Shown in pieces: positions 56,700 to 64,000 of a DNA stretch of 64,000 nt. Position numbers and translations under genes: made by a program. The stretch covers positions 264,028-328,027 of the forward strand of contig NZ_JAGGLR010000012.1 in assembly GCF_017874715.1 (NCBI RefSeq), given 5' to 3'. The notes below the pieces were generated by a model, which saw only the letters and a list, made by a program, of their open reading frames with translations, was not told the DNA's origin and did no database searches. Every line of letters begins with the position of its first letter. Position 1 is the first letter of the stretch. The DNA is from Streptomyces iranensis. Its GTDB lineage: Bacteria; Actinomycetota; Actinomycetes; Streptomycetales; Streptomycetaceae.

Positions 56700-57191
56700 T
56701 TACCCGGCCCCTCGCCCGCCCGAAGTAGCTCGCCGCCCGCGGTACCCACGAAAGCCGCGGCGCAGCGCAAGGGCGCACCATATGAACGCTGCCGTCAGTG
56801 CGGCTGCGGCCGAGGCACCCAGCACCGGTGGCTCCGGCCGAAAGCCCAGTGAGAGCCGGGTGCCCATGAACGTGAGTATGACTGCGAGCACATCCGGCCC
56901 GTGGAGCGGAACCCTGGCGGCGACAGCCCGCAGCGCGGCTGCCGCCGTCAGACCGGTCGCGGTCCAGGCCACCAGGTACGGCCGCACCTGCCCCGGAGCG
57001 GCGAGCGGCATCCCGTACTCATCGGAGCCGAGACGGAACGACGCGTCGGCCCAGCCCAGGCCGACCCCGAGGATGGTGACGCCCGCCGCCCACAAGGCAT
57101 GGCGCCATAGTGGACCAGGCCGCAGGGACTCTTCGTCGCTGTCAGAGCTCGCGCAGTTGTCAGGGCTGGAGAGGCTGGGCGATTCGGTCAC
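56700..57191 (-). CDS. Four-helix membrane protein of unknown function
   Basis: A 163-residue protein with four predicted transmembrane helices (HALWAAGVTILGVGLGWADA; YLVAWTATGLTAAAALRAVA; GPDVLAVILTFMGTRLSLGF; LGASAAAALTAAFIWCALAL) and a basic C-terminal tail (RRGFRGYRGRR). The first 30 residues are acidic and Ser-rich (ESPSLSSPDNCASSDSDEES), predicted disordered and cytoplasmic. GTG start at 57191 chosen because the open frame further upstream overlaps the phosphotransferase remnant. I know no family. It is convergent with the HTH-NTPase gene and divergent from the remnant. Confidence 0.6.
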   Translation of the reverse strand: MTESPSLSSPDNCASSDSDEESLRPGPLWRHALWAAGVTILGVGLGWADASFRLGSDEYGMPLAAPGQVRPYLVAWTATGLTAAAALRAVAARVPLHGPDVLAVILTFMGTRLSLGFRPEPPVLGASAAAALTAAFIWCALALRRGFRGYRGRRATSGGRGAG

Positions 57192-57229
57192 GCCCAGGAA
57201 AACGCGGCCCGAATGCCGCAGGTTCCCAC

Positions 57230-57968
57230 CCGAATCGCCGACCGATGCTTTCACGTCGACCGAGAAGCACCGCCGAGCTCTCGGTGCTGAGCCCGTCGCT
57301 CGTTTCGTCACCCCGCCCTCCGCATTTCGTCGGTTCCCCCGAGGTCGTGGCGATGGCCCTGGCGCCGGTCCCGACCCCGAAGGTCCTGTGGCGCAAGCCG
57401 CCCTTACTCGCGATCGCCGCGGTCCCGGGGACGGCGCTCGGCCGCCTCGGCAAGCCGTCGACCGCGTCGCCGGCGGCGTGGGCCACGGCAGGTGCCGCCA
57501 TCCGGAAGTTGCACGACGCTCCGTTGCCACCGTGGCCCGGCCGGGGCCTTGACGAGTTGGCGACGGATCTCAAGGCCGAGTGCGAGTGGCTCGTGACGAA
57601 CGGTGTCCTGCCCGCCGACCTGGTCACCCGCAACCGCCAAGTCGCCGAGGACGCGCCCCGGCCGTGGACTCCGGCGTCCACGCACGGCGACCTGAAGATC
57701 ACACACGTGTTCATCGACGGCGACGAGATCACTGGCATCATCGACTGGTCCGAGGCGGGCCGGGGTGATGCTCTGTTCGACCTCGCCACCTTGACGCTCG
57801 GGAGGCCTCGGCGACGTCGTCGCCGGCTATGGCACCGACGTCGACCTCGACATGATCCACGTGTGGTGGTCGTTGCGAAGCCTGCTGGCAGTGCGCTGGC
57901 TGGTCGAGCACAGGGCTTCGCCCCGTACGCGCCGGGCTGTGGTCGACGTGTTGAGCTCCCGGCTGTGA
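57230..57968 (+). pseudogene. Aminoglycoside-phosphotransferase-fold kinase, decayed
   Basis: The middle of one frame is well conserved: PKVLWRKPPLLAIAAVPGTA, AAWATAGAAIRKLHDAPLPP and, at the active site, THGDLKITHVFIDGDEITGI with IDWSEAGRGDALFDLAT. The catalytic HGDL (Asp) and metal IDWS (Asp) are both present, with K in place of the usual Asn/H context. Just after LTLG, near 57800, homology switches frame to GLGDVVAGYGTDVDLDMIHV and WWSLRSLLAVRWLVEH, up to TGA at 57966-57968. The N-lobe is also broken. So an APH/ChoK-type kinase gene with at least one frameshift. Confidence 0.7.
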
Positions 57969-58049
57969 GGCTGCGCGGGCCCGACTGCTACGAGTGCGTT
58001 CCGACGCATCGAACAAGCCAGCTCCTTGGGGCGCATCGCTTGCCCTTAC

Positions 58050-58319
58050 TCACTCTGCTGCCCATGTCGCCGGGGCGTGCGGGGGTAACCGTGTCGGGGG
58101 CCGGCAGCTGCGAGGTGGCGTTGGGGTGTCAGGTCTCCTGGTGCCCAGCCGGTGCAGGACCGCTTCGTGCAGGCGGCCCCACACACCGGCTCTGGACCAG
58201 ATCAGAAACCGCCGGTGCGCGGTCGTCTTCGACACGCCGAAGCACGGCGGCAACGCTCGCCAGGCACAGCCGCTGACCAGCACGTTGCTGGACGGCCGCC
58301 GTACGGACATACTCCACAC
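58050..58319 (-). mobile_element. IS5-like transposase N-terminal fragment
   Basis: The minus strand reads VLVSGCAWRALPPCFGVSKT, TAHRRFLIWSRAGVWGRLHE and AVLHRLGTR, the N-terminal block of Streptomyces IS5-type transposases (LTSGCAWR.LPP.FGVS..TAHRRF..W..AGLW.RLH.AVL). The catalytic part is missing. It is a different subtype from the fragments around 22-23 kb. Confidence 0.7.
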
Positions 58320-58341
58320 CCGGCCGGCTGGGGCCCGGGGC

Positions 58342-58504
58342 TGGCGGTCAAGACCGCGACCTCGACATCGTCGTCCACTTCCTGCCGCTGGCCTTCGGCG
58401 ATCTGCCGCGCCTACTCGACCGCGTACTCGTCGAACTCGGAGAGCAAGCCGTCCGCGTCATTCCGGTCGATGGTCTCAGGGCAGGCCGCCGCTTCATGGA
58501 CTGA
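58342..58504 (+). pseudogene. C-terminal fragment of an unknown protein
   Basis: An open frame without start reads RDLDIVVHFLPLAFGDLPRL, LDRVLVELGEQAVRVIPVDG and LRAGRRFMD, stopping at 58502-58504. It overlaps the end of the convergent P450 gene. The composition is coding-like, but I cannot name the family; the beginning is lost at the transposase fragment. Confidence 0.4.
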
Positions 58505-59420
58505 CGGTGACGCCGAGGGGAGCCCGGAAGGACAGCAGATCCAGCATCGGGGGCTCGGTCCCATCTTCCTCCAGCCGCACTCCGGACAGGCGACTGGCCG
58601 CTACGCGCAAGGCCACGGCCGCTTCCGTGCGCGCCAGGGACGCGCCCGGACAGCGATGACGGCCGACGCCGAACGCGAGGTGGTGACGGACGTTCGTCCG
58701 ATACGGGCGCATCCGCTCCGGGTGGGGGAATACCTCCGGGTCGGATCCGCTGCCCAACAGCATCAGCAGCAACTGCGCGCCGTCAGGGATGCTCACCCCG
58801 CCCAGTTCGGCGGAGCGGACGGTGACCCGGCGCCACGTAGTGACCGGCGGTTCACGGCATAGCACCTCCTCCACCCATGCCTCGGCCAGACCCGTCCGCC
58901 GCGGCACGTGCTGCCACAGACCCGGCTCGGTGAGCGCTCGCCGCAGCACCGTGGCGATGAGCTGCCCGGTGGTGGACTGTCCCGCGATGAACACGAAGAA
59001 GCACGCGGCCACCGCTGTCCCGATGTCCAGCGGCTCGCCGTCGGGCAAACGGTGGGAAGCCAACGCACCGATGAACGAGGTGGGCGGGGCGGCATCGCCG
59101 CGCACTGTGTCGGTCAGCCACTGGTGGAACTCGCCGACTAGCTCCGCCAGTTCTCGTTGTCTTTCGGGAGTGGGCCTGCCCCAGAACAGCTCCAGTGAGG
59201 CATCGCTCCAGCCGATCAAGGTGGCCGGAGCGACTCCCCGGATGCCGAGGAGCTCCATCAGTACCCGGCAGGGCAGCACCTGCGCGAACGAGCTGAACAG
59301 CTCGCAGCGACCGGTGGCCTCGATCTCCGACCGCGCGGCGTCGAGCAAGTCCTCGGCGACGCGCTCGATGACCGGGATGGCCGCGGCGACGCGCTCGGCG
59401 TTGAAGAATCGGGTCACCAC
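58494..59420 (-). pseudogene. Cytochrome P450, N-terminally truncated and with altered ExxR motif
   Basis: The reading frame of 308 codons contains the I-helix AGQSTT (oxygen activation) and the haem loop FGVGRHRCPGASLAR with Cys ligand. The frame starts with VTRFFNAERVAAAIPVIERV, which is about 90 residues into a normal P450 of this CYP105/107-like type. Matching codons extend upstream to about 59540 without a start (FTLPPALANNGTPSHPGLRR). The K-helix ExxR is damaged: VEEVLCREPPV where VEELLRYEPPV is expected, so the conserved Arg is Cys. Without both N-terminus and ExxR, haem folding is unlikely. It is probably a decaying gene beside the TetR regulator. Confidence 0.7.
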
Positions 59421-59728
59421 GCGGCGCAGTCCGGGGTGGCTGGGAGTGCCGTTGTTGGCGAGCGCGGGTGGGAGGGTGAAGCCGGCCCAGGGCGAGAATC
59501 CGCAGAGCCGCCACCGGTAGGGGGTGACTGCGTGCAGAGCGTTGTCGGGACGGAAGGGGCACGGACGCCGAGCACCGCCGGGCGGCAGCCTCCTACGCTG
59601 GTCCCGGCGGTTCCGCTATGGGATGGGAAGGTGTGCGGGACCGGGGAAGCCACGGCCGGAAGCCAACACACCCAAGCGTGCCCCTGTCTCCGCTGTGCGC
59701 GGCATCACTCGATCAAACGGAGCCGGCT
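59421..59728. other. Upstream traces of the P450 and intergenic stretch
   Basis: From 59421 to about 59540 the minus strand keeps P450-like codons in frame with the truncated gene (ALANNGTPSHPGLRR). Further upstream the homology ends. 59541-59728 shows no gene. Confidence 0.5.
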
Positions 59729-60412
59729 TCAGCGCTCGGCGCCGTCCTCGACGAGACGTCGCAGCGAGGGGAGCAGGGTGTCGATGTCCTGCCCGGTCCT
59801 GAACGCGACGACGGTGGTGCCACCGCCGGGCTGCGGTGAGGAGCCGGGCGCCGGAAAGAGTGCGAGCACCTCACGCATCGCCTCGTCCACCTCGGTGACC
59901 GGGTCGGACGACTCGCTCCGAAGCCAGCGACGCAGCACATGGTTGTGGGCGGCGACCACCGCGGCGGCCATGAGTTCGGCCCTCAGCGACGCCGGTTCCG
60001 TCGGGCCTCCCATCCAGTCGGCGATGAACTCCCGGAACAGTCGCTGATAGCGGCCCACACTGGCGATCTCCCGGTCACGCAGGGCAGCCACCTTGCTGGT
60101 GAGGGCATAGCGCCGCCTCGCCAGGTCGCCCTCCTCCACGTAGTGCAGCAGTACGAGTCGAACCGCGTCTGACACGGCGACCAGAGCGGTGCTGTGGCTC
60201 GAGGGCGCCAGCCGATCTCTGATCAACTCCAGGAGCCGGTCGTGGTCCGGGAAGATGACGTCTTCCTTGGATCGGTAGTTCCGGAAGAACGTCGTGCGCC
60301 CGAGTCCCGCTCGCTCGGCGATGTCGTCGACGGTCGTCTGCTCGTATCCGCGCTCGTCGAAGAGCGCGAATGCGGCGTCTGCCAGTCGGATCCGTGCAGG
60401 TGGCTTGCTCAT
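59729..60412 (-). CDS. TetR-family regulator
   Basis: A 227-residue TetR regulator. HTH: LFDERGYEQTTVDDIAERAG, LGRTTFFRNYRSKEDVIFPD. The C-terminal domain has RRRYALTSKVAALRDREIAS, VGRYQRLFREFIADWMGG and RAELMAAAVVAAHNHVLRRW, typical of the actinomycete TetR_C subgroup near fatty-acid and polyketide genes. Start at 60412. Facing the opposite way about 270 nt away are the DUF35-type protein and the carboxylase operon, which it probably controls; GGACTAAGTCC (60539-60549) in between is a candidate site. The fragment at 11108-11426 is a decayed relative. Confidence 0.9.
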   Translation of the reverse strand: MSKPPARIRLADAAFALFDERGYEQTTVDDIAERAGLGRTTFFRNYRSKEDVIFPDHDRLLELIRDRLAPSSHSTALVAVSDAVRLVLLHYVEEGDLARRRYALTSKVAALRDREIASVGRYQRLFREFIADWMGGPTEPASLRAELMAAAVVAAHNHVLRRWLRSESSDPVTEVDEAMREVLALFPAPGSSPQPGGGTTVVAFRTGQDIDTLLPSLRRLVEDGAER

Positions 60413-60538
60413 GACCGCTCATCCTTCCCCGTCTCACCGCGCAGACGCCACTTGCCTCGCTTCGATGGGATCGAACACCGCATTGCGGGCATCGGGCGCC
60501 GAGTGACGCGGCGAGCCTTCCATCACAGACCACCCTTG

Positions 60539-60565
60539 GGACTAAGTCCTTTACTTTCGGGACTG
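60539..60565. promoter_or_regulatory. Candidate operator between TetR and the carboxylase operon
   Basis: GGACTAAGTCC (60539-60549, arms GGACT/AGTCC with centre A) is followed by CGGGACT at 60559-60565, so AGTCC-GGACT forms a second symmetric pair. The place between divergent genes suits the TetR regulator. Not established. Confidence 0.4.
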
Positions 60566-60681
60566 GGTACCATAGCTTGTGAAACACGCCGCCACAGCGG
60601 TGCCGATGTCCTACAGCCGTGATCGGTGAGCCCTCGCCTCCCGTCGCGGGTCATTTCGGGACGGGGACGGAGAGGAACACC

Positions 60682-61140
60682 GTGCTCCATACAGCGATCG
60701 CAACCACGGATAGCGCTCCCGTCGAACGGGAGGTCGATCCAAGCGCGAGCCCACTCCCGGAGGCGGACTGCCCCACGCAGGTGCCGCTCGGTGGAGTGGG
60801 GGGTGGAGAGCTGCGCTTCCAGCGCTGCCGCTGGTGTCGGACCGCAGTCTTCCGCCGTCTGTTGTGTCCCGTCTGCGCCTCCACCGATCTCGCCTGGGAG
60901 CTCAGTTGCGGCACCGGGGTCATCCGTCATGTCCTGGCCATGGGCCGGAGCCCCGGGAGACAGTGCGCACTCGCCACCATCAACATGAACGAGGGATTCT
61001 GGCTGTGCTCCAGGGTCATCGGCGTGCCGCCGCTCACTGTGCGGGTCGGGGCCCCGGTGTGTCTGACAGAAGGCATCGAGTCCGGCCCTCAGGCACTCCT
61101 CTTCCGCCTCTGCGAGCCTCCACAGGCTCCGTGGCGATGA
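60682..61140 (+). CDS. DUF35/OB-fold zinc-ribbon acyl-CoA-associated protein
   Basis: A 152-residue protein with a zinc ribbon C-x2-C...C-x2-C: FQRCRWCRTAVFRRLLCPVC. An OB-fold-like part follows: WELSCGTGVIRHVLAMGRSP, LATINMNEGFWLCSRVIGVP and VGAPVCLTEGI. DUF35 proteins usually sit next to thiolases and act with them in acyl-CoA or steroid side-chain breakdown. Here no thiolase gene follows. GTG start at 60682 after GGAGAGGAACACC, preferred over the ATG/GTG at 60619, since no homology precedes it. Probably first gene of the carboxylase operon. Confidence 0.75.
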   Translation: MLHTAIATTDSAPVEREVDPSASPLPEADCPTQVPLGGVGGGELRFQRCRWCRTAVFRRLLCPVCASTDLAWELSCGTGVIRHVLAMGRSPGRQCALATINMNEGFWLCSRVIGVPPLTVRVGAPVCLTEGIESGPQALLFRLCEPPQAPWR

Positions 61141-61533
61141 ACGTCGAGGCAGCACGCCCACTTGCTCCAGCGACGTCTGGGGTGTGTACGTCCCCCACGA
61201 CACCTTCTGACCTTGAGTTCGGCCCCGCAGGCCATTGCCCATCACCTCTGGAGTGCCTCCAATGATCCCTCCTGGCTGCCACCTGCCACGCTGCCCCCCA
61301 ATGCCGACCGATTCGTTCCTGCCAAGAACGCTGAGACGCAAGGACGTAACGGTGCCCCCAGGCGCCGGTCTGACGGCCCCGCTTGACCAACCGGACACCC
61401 TCATTCCGGGTTCCCCGGTGCGGATGGCAGTGCCGTTCCCGCTCGGAAACTCATTCACAGCTGCCTCGGCAACCGGGCTCTTGCTCACCACCTGGCAAGT
61501 CAGCGGCGCCAACGCTCGGAAGGGAGCCGAGCA
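61141..61533. other. Gap between DUF35 and carboxylase genes, no confident gene
   Basis: About 390 nt. A 42-codon frame overlapping the DUF35 stop (from 61138) and a 100-codon frame (61235-61537) that runs into the carboxylase start have no recognisable domain. A thiolase would be expected here by analogy; none is seen, so the stretch may be the scar of its deletion. Confidence 0.35.
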
Positions 61534-63129
61534 GTGAGCACCGAGCCCGCGCAGCCGGCCGACGTCGATATTCACACGACCGCGGGGAAGCTCGCGGACC
61601 TGCAGCGCCGCATCGAAGAAGCGACCCACGCCGGGTCCGCGCGCGCGGTGGAGAAGCAGCACGCCAAGGGCAAGCTGACCGCGCGCGAACGCATCGACCT
61701 CCTTCTGGACGAGGGGTCCTTCACCGAGCTCGACGAGTTCGCCCGGCACCGCTCGACCAACTTCGGCATCGACCAGAACCGGCCCTACGGGGACGGGGTC
61801 GTGACCGGTTACGGCACGGTCGACGGCCGCCCGGTGGCCGTGTTCTCCCAGGACTTCACGGTCTTCGGCGGGGCGCTCGGGGAGGTGTTCGGCGAGAAGA
61901 TCGTCAAGGTCATGGACTTCGCGCTGAAGACCGGCTGTCCGGTCGTCGGCATCAACGACTCCGGTGGCGCCCGCATCCAGGAGGGTGTGGTCTCCCTCGG
62001 CATGTACGGCGAGATCTTCCGCCGCAACACCCATGCCTCCGGGGTGATCCCGCAGATCAGCCTGGTCGTGGGCCCGTGTGCGGGCGGGGCGGTCTACTCC
62101 CCGGCGATCACCGACTTCACGGTGATGATCGACCAGACCTCACATATGTTCATCACCGGTCCGGATGTGATCAAGACGGTCACGGGTGAGGACGTCGGTT
62201 TCGAGGCGCTGGGCGGCGCCCGGACCCACAACACCACCTCCGGTGTCGCGCACTACATGGCCGGGGACGAGAAGGACGGCATCGAGTACGTCAAGGCCCT
62301 GCTGTCCTACCTCCCCTCCAACAACCTCTCCGAGCCCCCGGCCTTCCCCGACGAGGCCGATCTGGAGGTCTCGGACGAGGACCGGGAGATGGACACCCTC
62401 ATCCCGGACTCGGCGAACCAGCCGTACGACGTACGCAAGGCCGTCGAGCACGTGCTGGACGACAACGAGTTCATGGAGACGCAGGCGCTCTTCGCGCCCA
62501 ACATCATCACCGGCTTCGGCCGGGTCGAGGGCCACCCGGTGGGCATCGTGGCCAACCAGCCGATGCAGTTCGCCGGCTGCCTGGACATCGACGCCTCCGA
62601 GAAGGCCGCACGCTTCGTGCGCACCTGCGACGCGTTCAACGTGCCCGTCCTGACCTTCGTGGACGTGCCCGGCTTCCTGCCCGGCACCGACCAGGAGTAC
62701 AACGGCATCATCCGGCGCGGCGCCAAGCTGATCTTCGCCTACGCGGAGGCCACCGTCCCGCTGATCACGGTCATCACCCGCAAGGCGTTCGGCGGCGCGT
62801 ACGACGTGATGGGCTCCAAGCACCTGGGCGCGGACCTCAACCTGGCGTGGCCGACCGCGCAGATCGCGGTCATGGGCGCCCAGGGCGCGGTCAACATCCT
62901 CCACCGGCGCACCATCGCCTCCTCCGACGACCCGGAGAGCACCCGCACCGAGCTGATCGCGGACTACGAGGACACCCTGCTGAATCCGTATATCGCGGCC
63001 GAGCGAGGCTACGTCGACGCGGTGATCATGCCCTCCGAGACCCGTCGCCACATCGTCCGCGGCCTGCGGACCCTGCGGAACAAGCGCGAAGCGCTGCCCC
63101 CGAAGAAGCACGGCAACATCCCCCTTTGA
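61534..63129 (+). CDS. pccB: Propionyl-CoA carboxylase beta subunit (carboxyltransferase)
   Basis: A 531-residue carboxyltransferase subunit that moves CO2 from biotin to propionyl-CoA (or acetyl-CoA) to give (S)-methylmalonyl-CoA or malonyl-CoA. Motifs: KLTARERIDLLLDEGSFTEL, SQDFTVFGGALGEVFGEKIV, GINDSGGARIQEGVVSLGMY (N-terminal oxyanion hole), and in the second half FVDVPGFLPGTDQEYNGIIR and AFGGAYDVMGSKHLGADLNL. Residue Asp in the second-domain pocket (GAYDVMGSKHLG) agrees with propionyl-CoA-preferring AccD5/PccB types. GTG start; the frame overlaps the previous open frame's stop. First clear gene of pccB-pccE-B12 domain-accA. Confidence 0.93.
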   Translation: MSTEPAQPADVDIHTTAGKLADLQRRIEEATHAGSARAVEKQHAKGKLTARERIDLLLDEGSFTELDEFARHRSTNFGIDQNRPYGDGVVTGYGTVDGRPVAVFSQDFTVFGGALGEVFGEKIVKVMDFALKTGCPVVGINDSGGARIQEGVVSLGMYGEIFRRNTHASGVIPQISLVVGPCAGGAVYSPAITDFTVMIDQTSHMFITGPDVIKTVTGEDVGFEALGGARTHNTTSGVAHYMAGDEKDGIEYVKALLSYLPSNNLSEPPAFPDEADLEVSDEDREMDTLIPDSANQPYDVRKAVEHVLDDNEFMETQALFAPNIITGFGRVEGHPVGIVANQPMQFAGCLDIDASEKAARFVRTCDAFNVPVLTFVDVPGFLPGTDQEYNGIIRRGAKLIFAYAEATVPLITVITRKAFGGAYDVMGSKHLGADLNLAWPTAQIAVMGAQGAVNILHRRTIASSDDPESTRTELIADYEDTLLNPYIAAERGYVDAVIMPSETRRHIVRGLRTLRNKREALPPKKHGNIPL

Positions 63130-63165
63130 CCCCACTGACCTCATGGACTTCGGAAAGGGCGGCCA

Positions 63166-63375
63166 ATGGTGTTCACGGTCGTACGGGGCAACCCCACTCA
63201 CGAAGAGCTGGCCGCCGCGCTCGCGGTGATCCAAGCCCGCACCGCAGCGGCCTCAGCCGTCCCTGCGACGCCGCAGCGACTGGACGAGTGGACTGTCAAA
63301 ACCCGCAACATCTCGTGCAGCGCCCCTCCCCAGCCGGGCCCGGCGGCGTGGCGCAGCTCCTACTGGCCACGCTGA
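63166..63375 (+). CDS. pccE: Acyl-CoA carboxylase epsilon subunit
   Basis: A 69-residue protein of the actinobacterial acyl-CoA carboxylase epsilon family. The N-terminal VVRGNPTHEELAAALAVIQA is the recognised core, and the C-terminal TPQRLDEWTVKTRN...W region ends with the typical Trp-rich tail (AAWRSSYWPR). Epsilon subunits bind the beta subunit and enhance carboxylase activity. It lies 36 nt after pccB and ACTTCGGAAAGGGCGG provides the ribosome site. The presence of epsilon confirms an actinomycete multisubunit carboxylase. Confidence 0.88.
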   Translation: MVFTVVRGNPTHEELAAALAVIQARTAAASAVPATPQRLDEWTVKTRNISCSAPPQPGPAAWRSSYWPR

Positions 63376-63486
63376 GGAACCCACGGGGCCCGCATCCGCG
63401 ACGTCATCGCACAAGCACGGCGTACTCCCTGGCCCCGGCGGCCGGTGGGGTCCTCCCGCCCGGCTGACCATTCGAACGGAGAGACC

Positions 63487-63792
63487 ATGAAGACTCCGCA
63501 ACAGCGGACAGCTCGCGCCGGTGCCGCGCCGGTGCCGGGCACCCGTATCGCCGAGCCCAGGCTTGACGGCCACGACCGCGGCGCCAACGTCATCGCCCGG
63601 GGCCTGCGCGACACCGGCTACGAGGTCATCGACACCGGCCCGCACCAGGCCCCGGAACAGATCGTCGCCACTGTCGTCGCCGAGGATGCGGCACTCCCGG
63701 GTCTCTCCGTACTTTCCGGCGGCAATCTGACGCTCGAAACCATCGACCAACTCGACGCCGCCCCGAACCGGACCCTGGAGCCGACATGCTGA
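63487..63792 (+). CDS. Truncated B12-binding domain protein (methylmalonyl-CoA-mutase-type)
   Basis: A 101-residue protein resembling the cobalamin-binding small domain of methylmalonyl-CoA mutase: TRIAEPRLDGHDRGANVIAR, GLRDTGYEVIDTGPHQAPEQ and GLSVLSGGNLTL. The DxHxxG-type motif DGHDRG with the cobalt-ligating His is intact. The normal C-terminal 45 residues, with the nucleotide-tail pocket (GG-x-x-P...F..G), are replaced by TIDQLDAAPNRTLEPTC. The usual Lys before LDGHDRG is Arg, and AKPG has become AEPR. Start at 63487 after GGAGAGACC; ends overlapping the next gene by 7 nt. Either a damaged mutase subunit or a B12 carrier or sensor. Confidence 0.7.
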   Translation: MKTPQQRTARAGAAPVPGTRIAEPRLDGHDRGANVIARGLRDTGYEVIDTGPHQAPEQIVATVVAEDAALPGLSVLSGGNLTLETIDQLDAAPNRTLEPTC

Positions 63793-64000
63793 CGAAGGTG
63801 CTCATCGCCAACCGTGGCGAGATCGCTGTCCGTGTTGCCCGTGCCTGCCGGGATGCCGGGATCGCGAGCGTAGCCGTCTACGCCGACCCGGACCGGGACG
63901 CATGTCATGTGCGCGCGGCCGATGAAGCCTATGCACTGGGCGGTGACACCCCGGCGGCCAGCTATCTCGACCAGGCCAAGGTCCTGGCCGCGGCCGCCGA
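63786..64000 (+). CDS. accA: Acyl-CoA carboxylase alpha subunit (biotin carboxylase/BCCP), 5' end
   Basis: The first 71 codons of a gene leaving the window. MLTKVLIANRGEIAVRVARA and CRDAGIASVAVYADPDRDAC, then HVRAADEAYALGG, is the universal N-terminal biotin-carboxylase domain of actinomycete AccA/PccA alpha subunits. The ATG overlaps the end of the B12-domain gene, so it is in the same operon as the beta and epsilon subunits. It supplies carboxybiotin to the PccB-like carboxyltransferase. Confidence 0.92.
   Translation, partial: MLTKVLIANRGEIAVRVARACRDAGIASVAVYADPDRDACHVRAADEAYALGGDTPAASYLDQAKVLAAAA

Noticed and set aside
59414..59671. Minus-strand frame upstream of the P450 as its true N-terminus
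   Set aside because: It is in a different frame and lacks P450 motifs. The P450-like codons continue in the original frame without a start.

Overview
The window is GC-rich and has the codon use, dense gene order, GTG/ATGA start overlaps and gene families of an actinomycete, almost certainly a Streptomyces chromosome. Supporting features are the MsiK-dependent sugar ABC transporter layout, a CebR-type operator, a DUF1707 protein, an acyl-CoA carboxylase epsilon subunit, a DUF6233-like fragment and many Streptomyces-style IS remnants. The mix of intact catabolic clusters and decayed fragments suggests an accessory (arm-like) region.

Layout. (1) 1-6935: a CoA-dependent catabolic operon with an SDR C-terminus (window edge), an NDP-forming acyl-CoA synthetase, an acyl-CoA dehydrogenase, an enoyl-CoA hydratase, an NCS1 permease and a 3-hydroxyacyl-CoA dehydrogenase. 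(2) 7051-9867: a small membrane protein and a secreted two-catalytic-domain GH10-GH62 xylanase/arabinofuranosidase behind a perfect CebR-type box. (3) 9991-11426: an unusual prephenate dehydratase followed by sulfatase and TetR remnants. (4) 11439-15573: a second 3-hydroxyacyl-CoA dehydrogenase and the fused isobutyryl-CoA mutase IcmF, with an 18-bp palindrome upstream. (5) 15914-27791: a mixed region with a beta-propeller-like protein, a TetR/FAD-monooxygenase pair around tetO-like operators, an AraC regulator whose 3' end runs into an IS5-type remnant, a cyclase-family hydrolase, an AT-richer orphan gene, a DUF1707 protein, an SDR, a tRNA-Pro 3' fragment and an MSMEG_6728-like protein. (6) 28114-34327: an agl-like alpha-glucoside uptake and hydrolysis cluster (LacI regulator, binding protein, two permeases, GH13 alpha-glucosidase). 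(7) 34445-45781: a nitrilase-family amidohydrolase, a LysR regulator with a histidinol-dehydrogenase-like enzyme, and a LacI-controlled catabolic cluster (bicupin, alpha/beta hydrolase, SDR, HpcH/HpaI aldolase, MHS transporter, double NTF2-fold protein). Four ATACGYAT boxes, a truncated dehydrogenase gene and a five-copy 28-bp tandem repeat lie within this last cluster. (8) 45782-58504: a graveyard-like stretch where intact genes (MerR, secreted PDZ protein, Tat-exported hydrolase, M48 peptidase and partner, HTH-NTPase-Sel1 protein) alternate with fragments of Ku, DUF6233, an ATPase-type anti-sigma kinase, transposases and a phosphotransferase. (9) 58494-64000: a damaged cytochrome P450, a TetR regulator, a DUF35-type zinc-ribbon protein, and a propionyl-CoA-carboxylase-like operon (beta, epsilon, an orphan truncated B12-binding domain, then the alpha subunit running off the window).

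How the parts fit: acyl-CoA chemistry recurs at both ends (beta-oxidation steps, isobutyryl-CoA mutase, propionyl-CoA carboxylase), and the middle is devoted to sugar and unknown-substrate uptake under LacI-family control. The best candidate for an undescribed system is the LacI/bicupin/aldolase/MHS/NTF2 cluster at 38-46 kb. Its member genes and shared operator boxes suggest a dedicated pathway whose substrate I cannot name.
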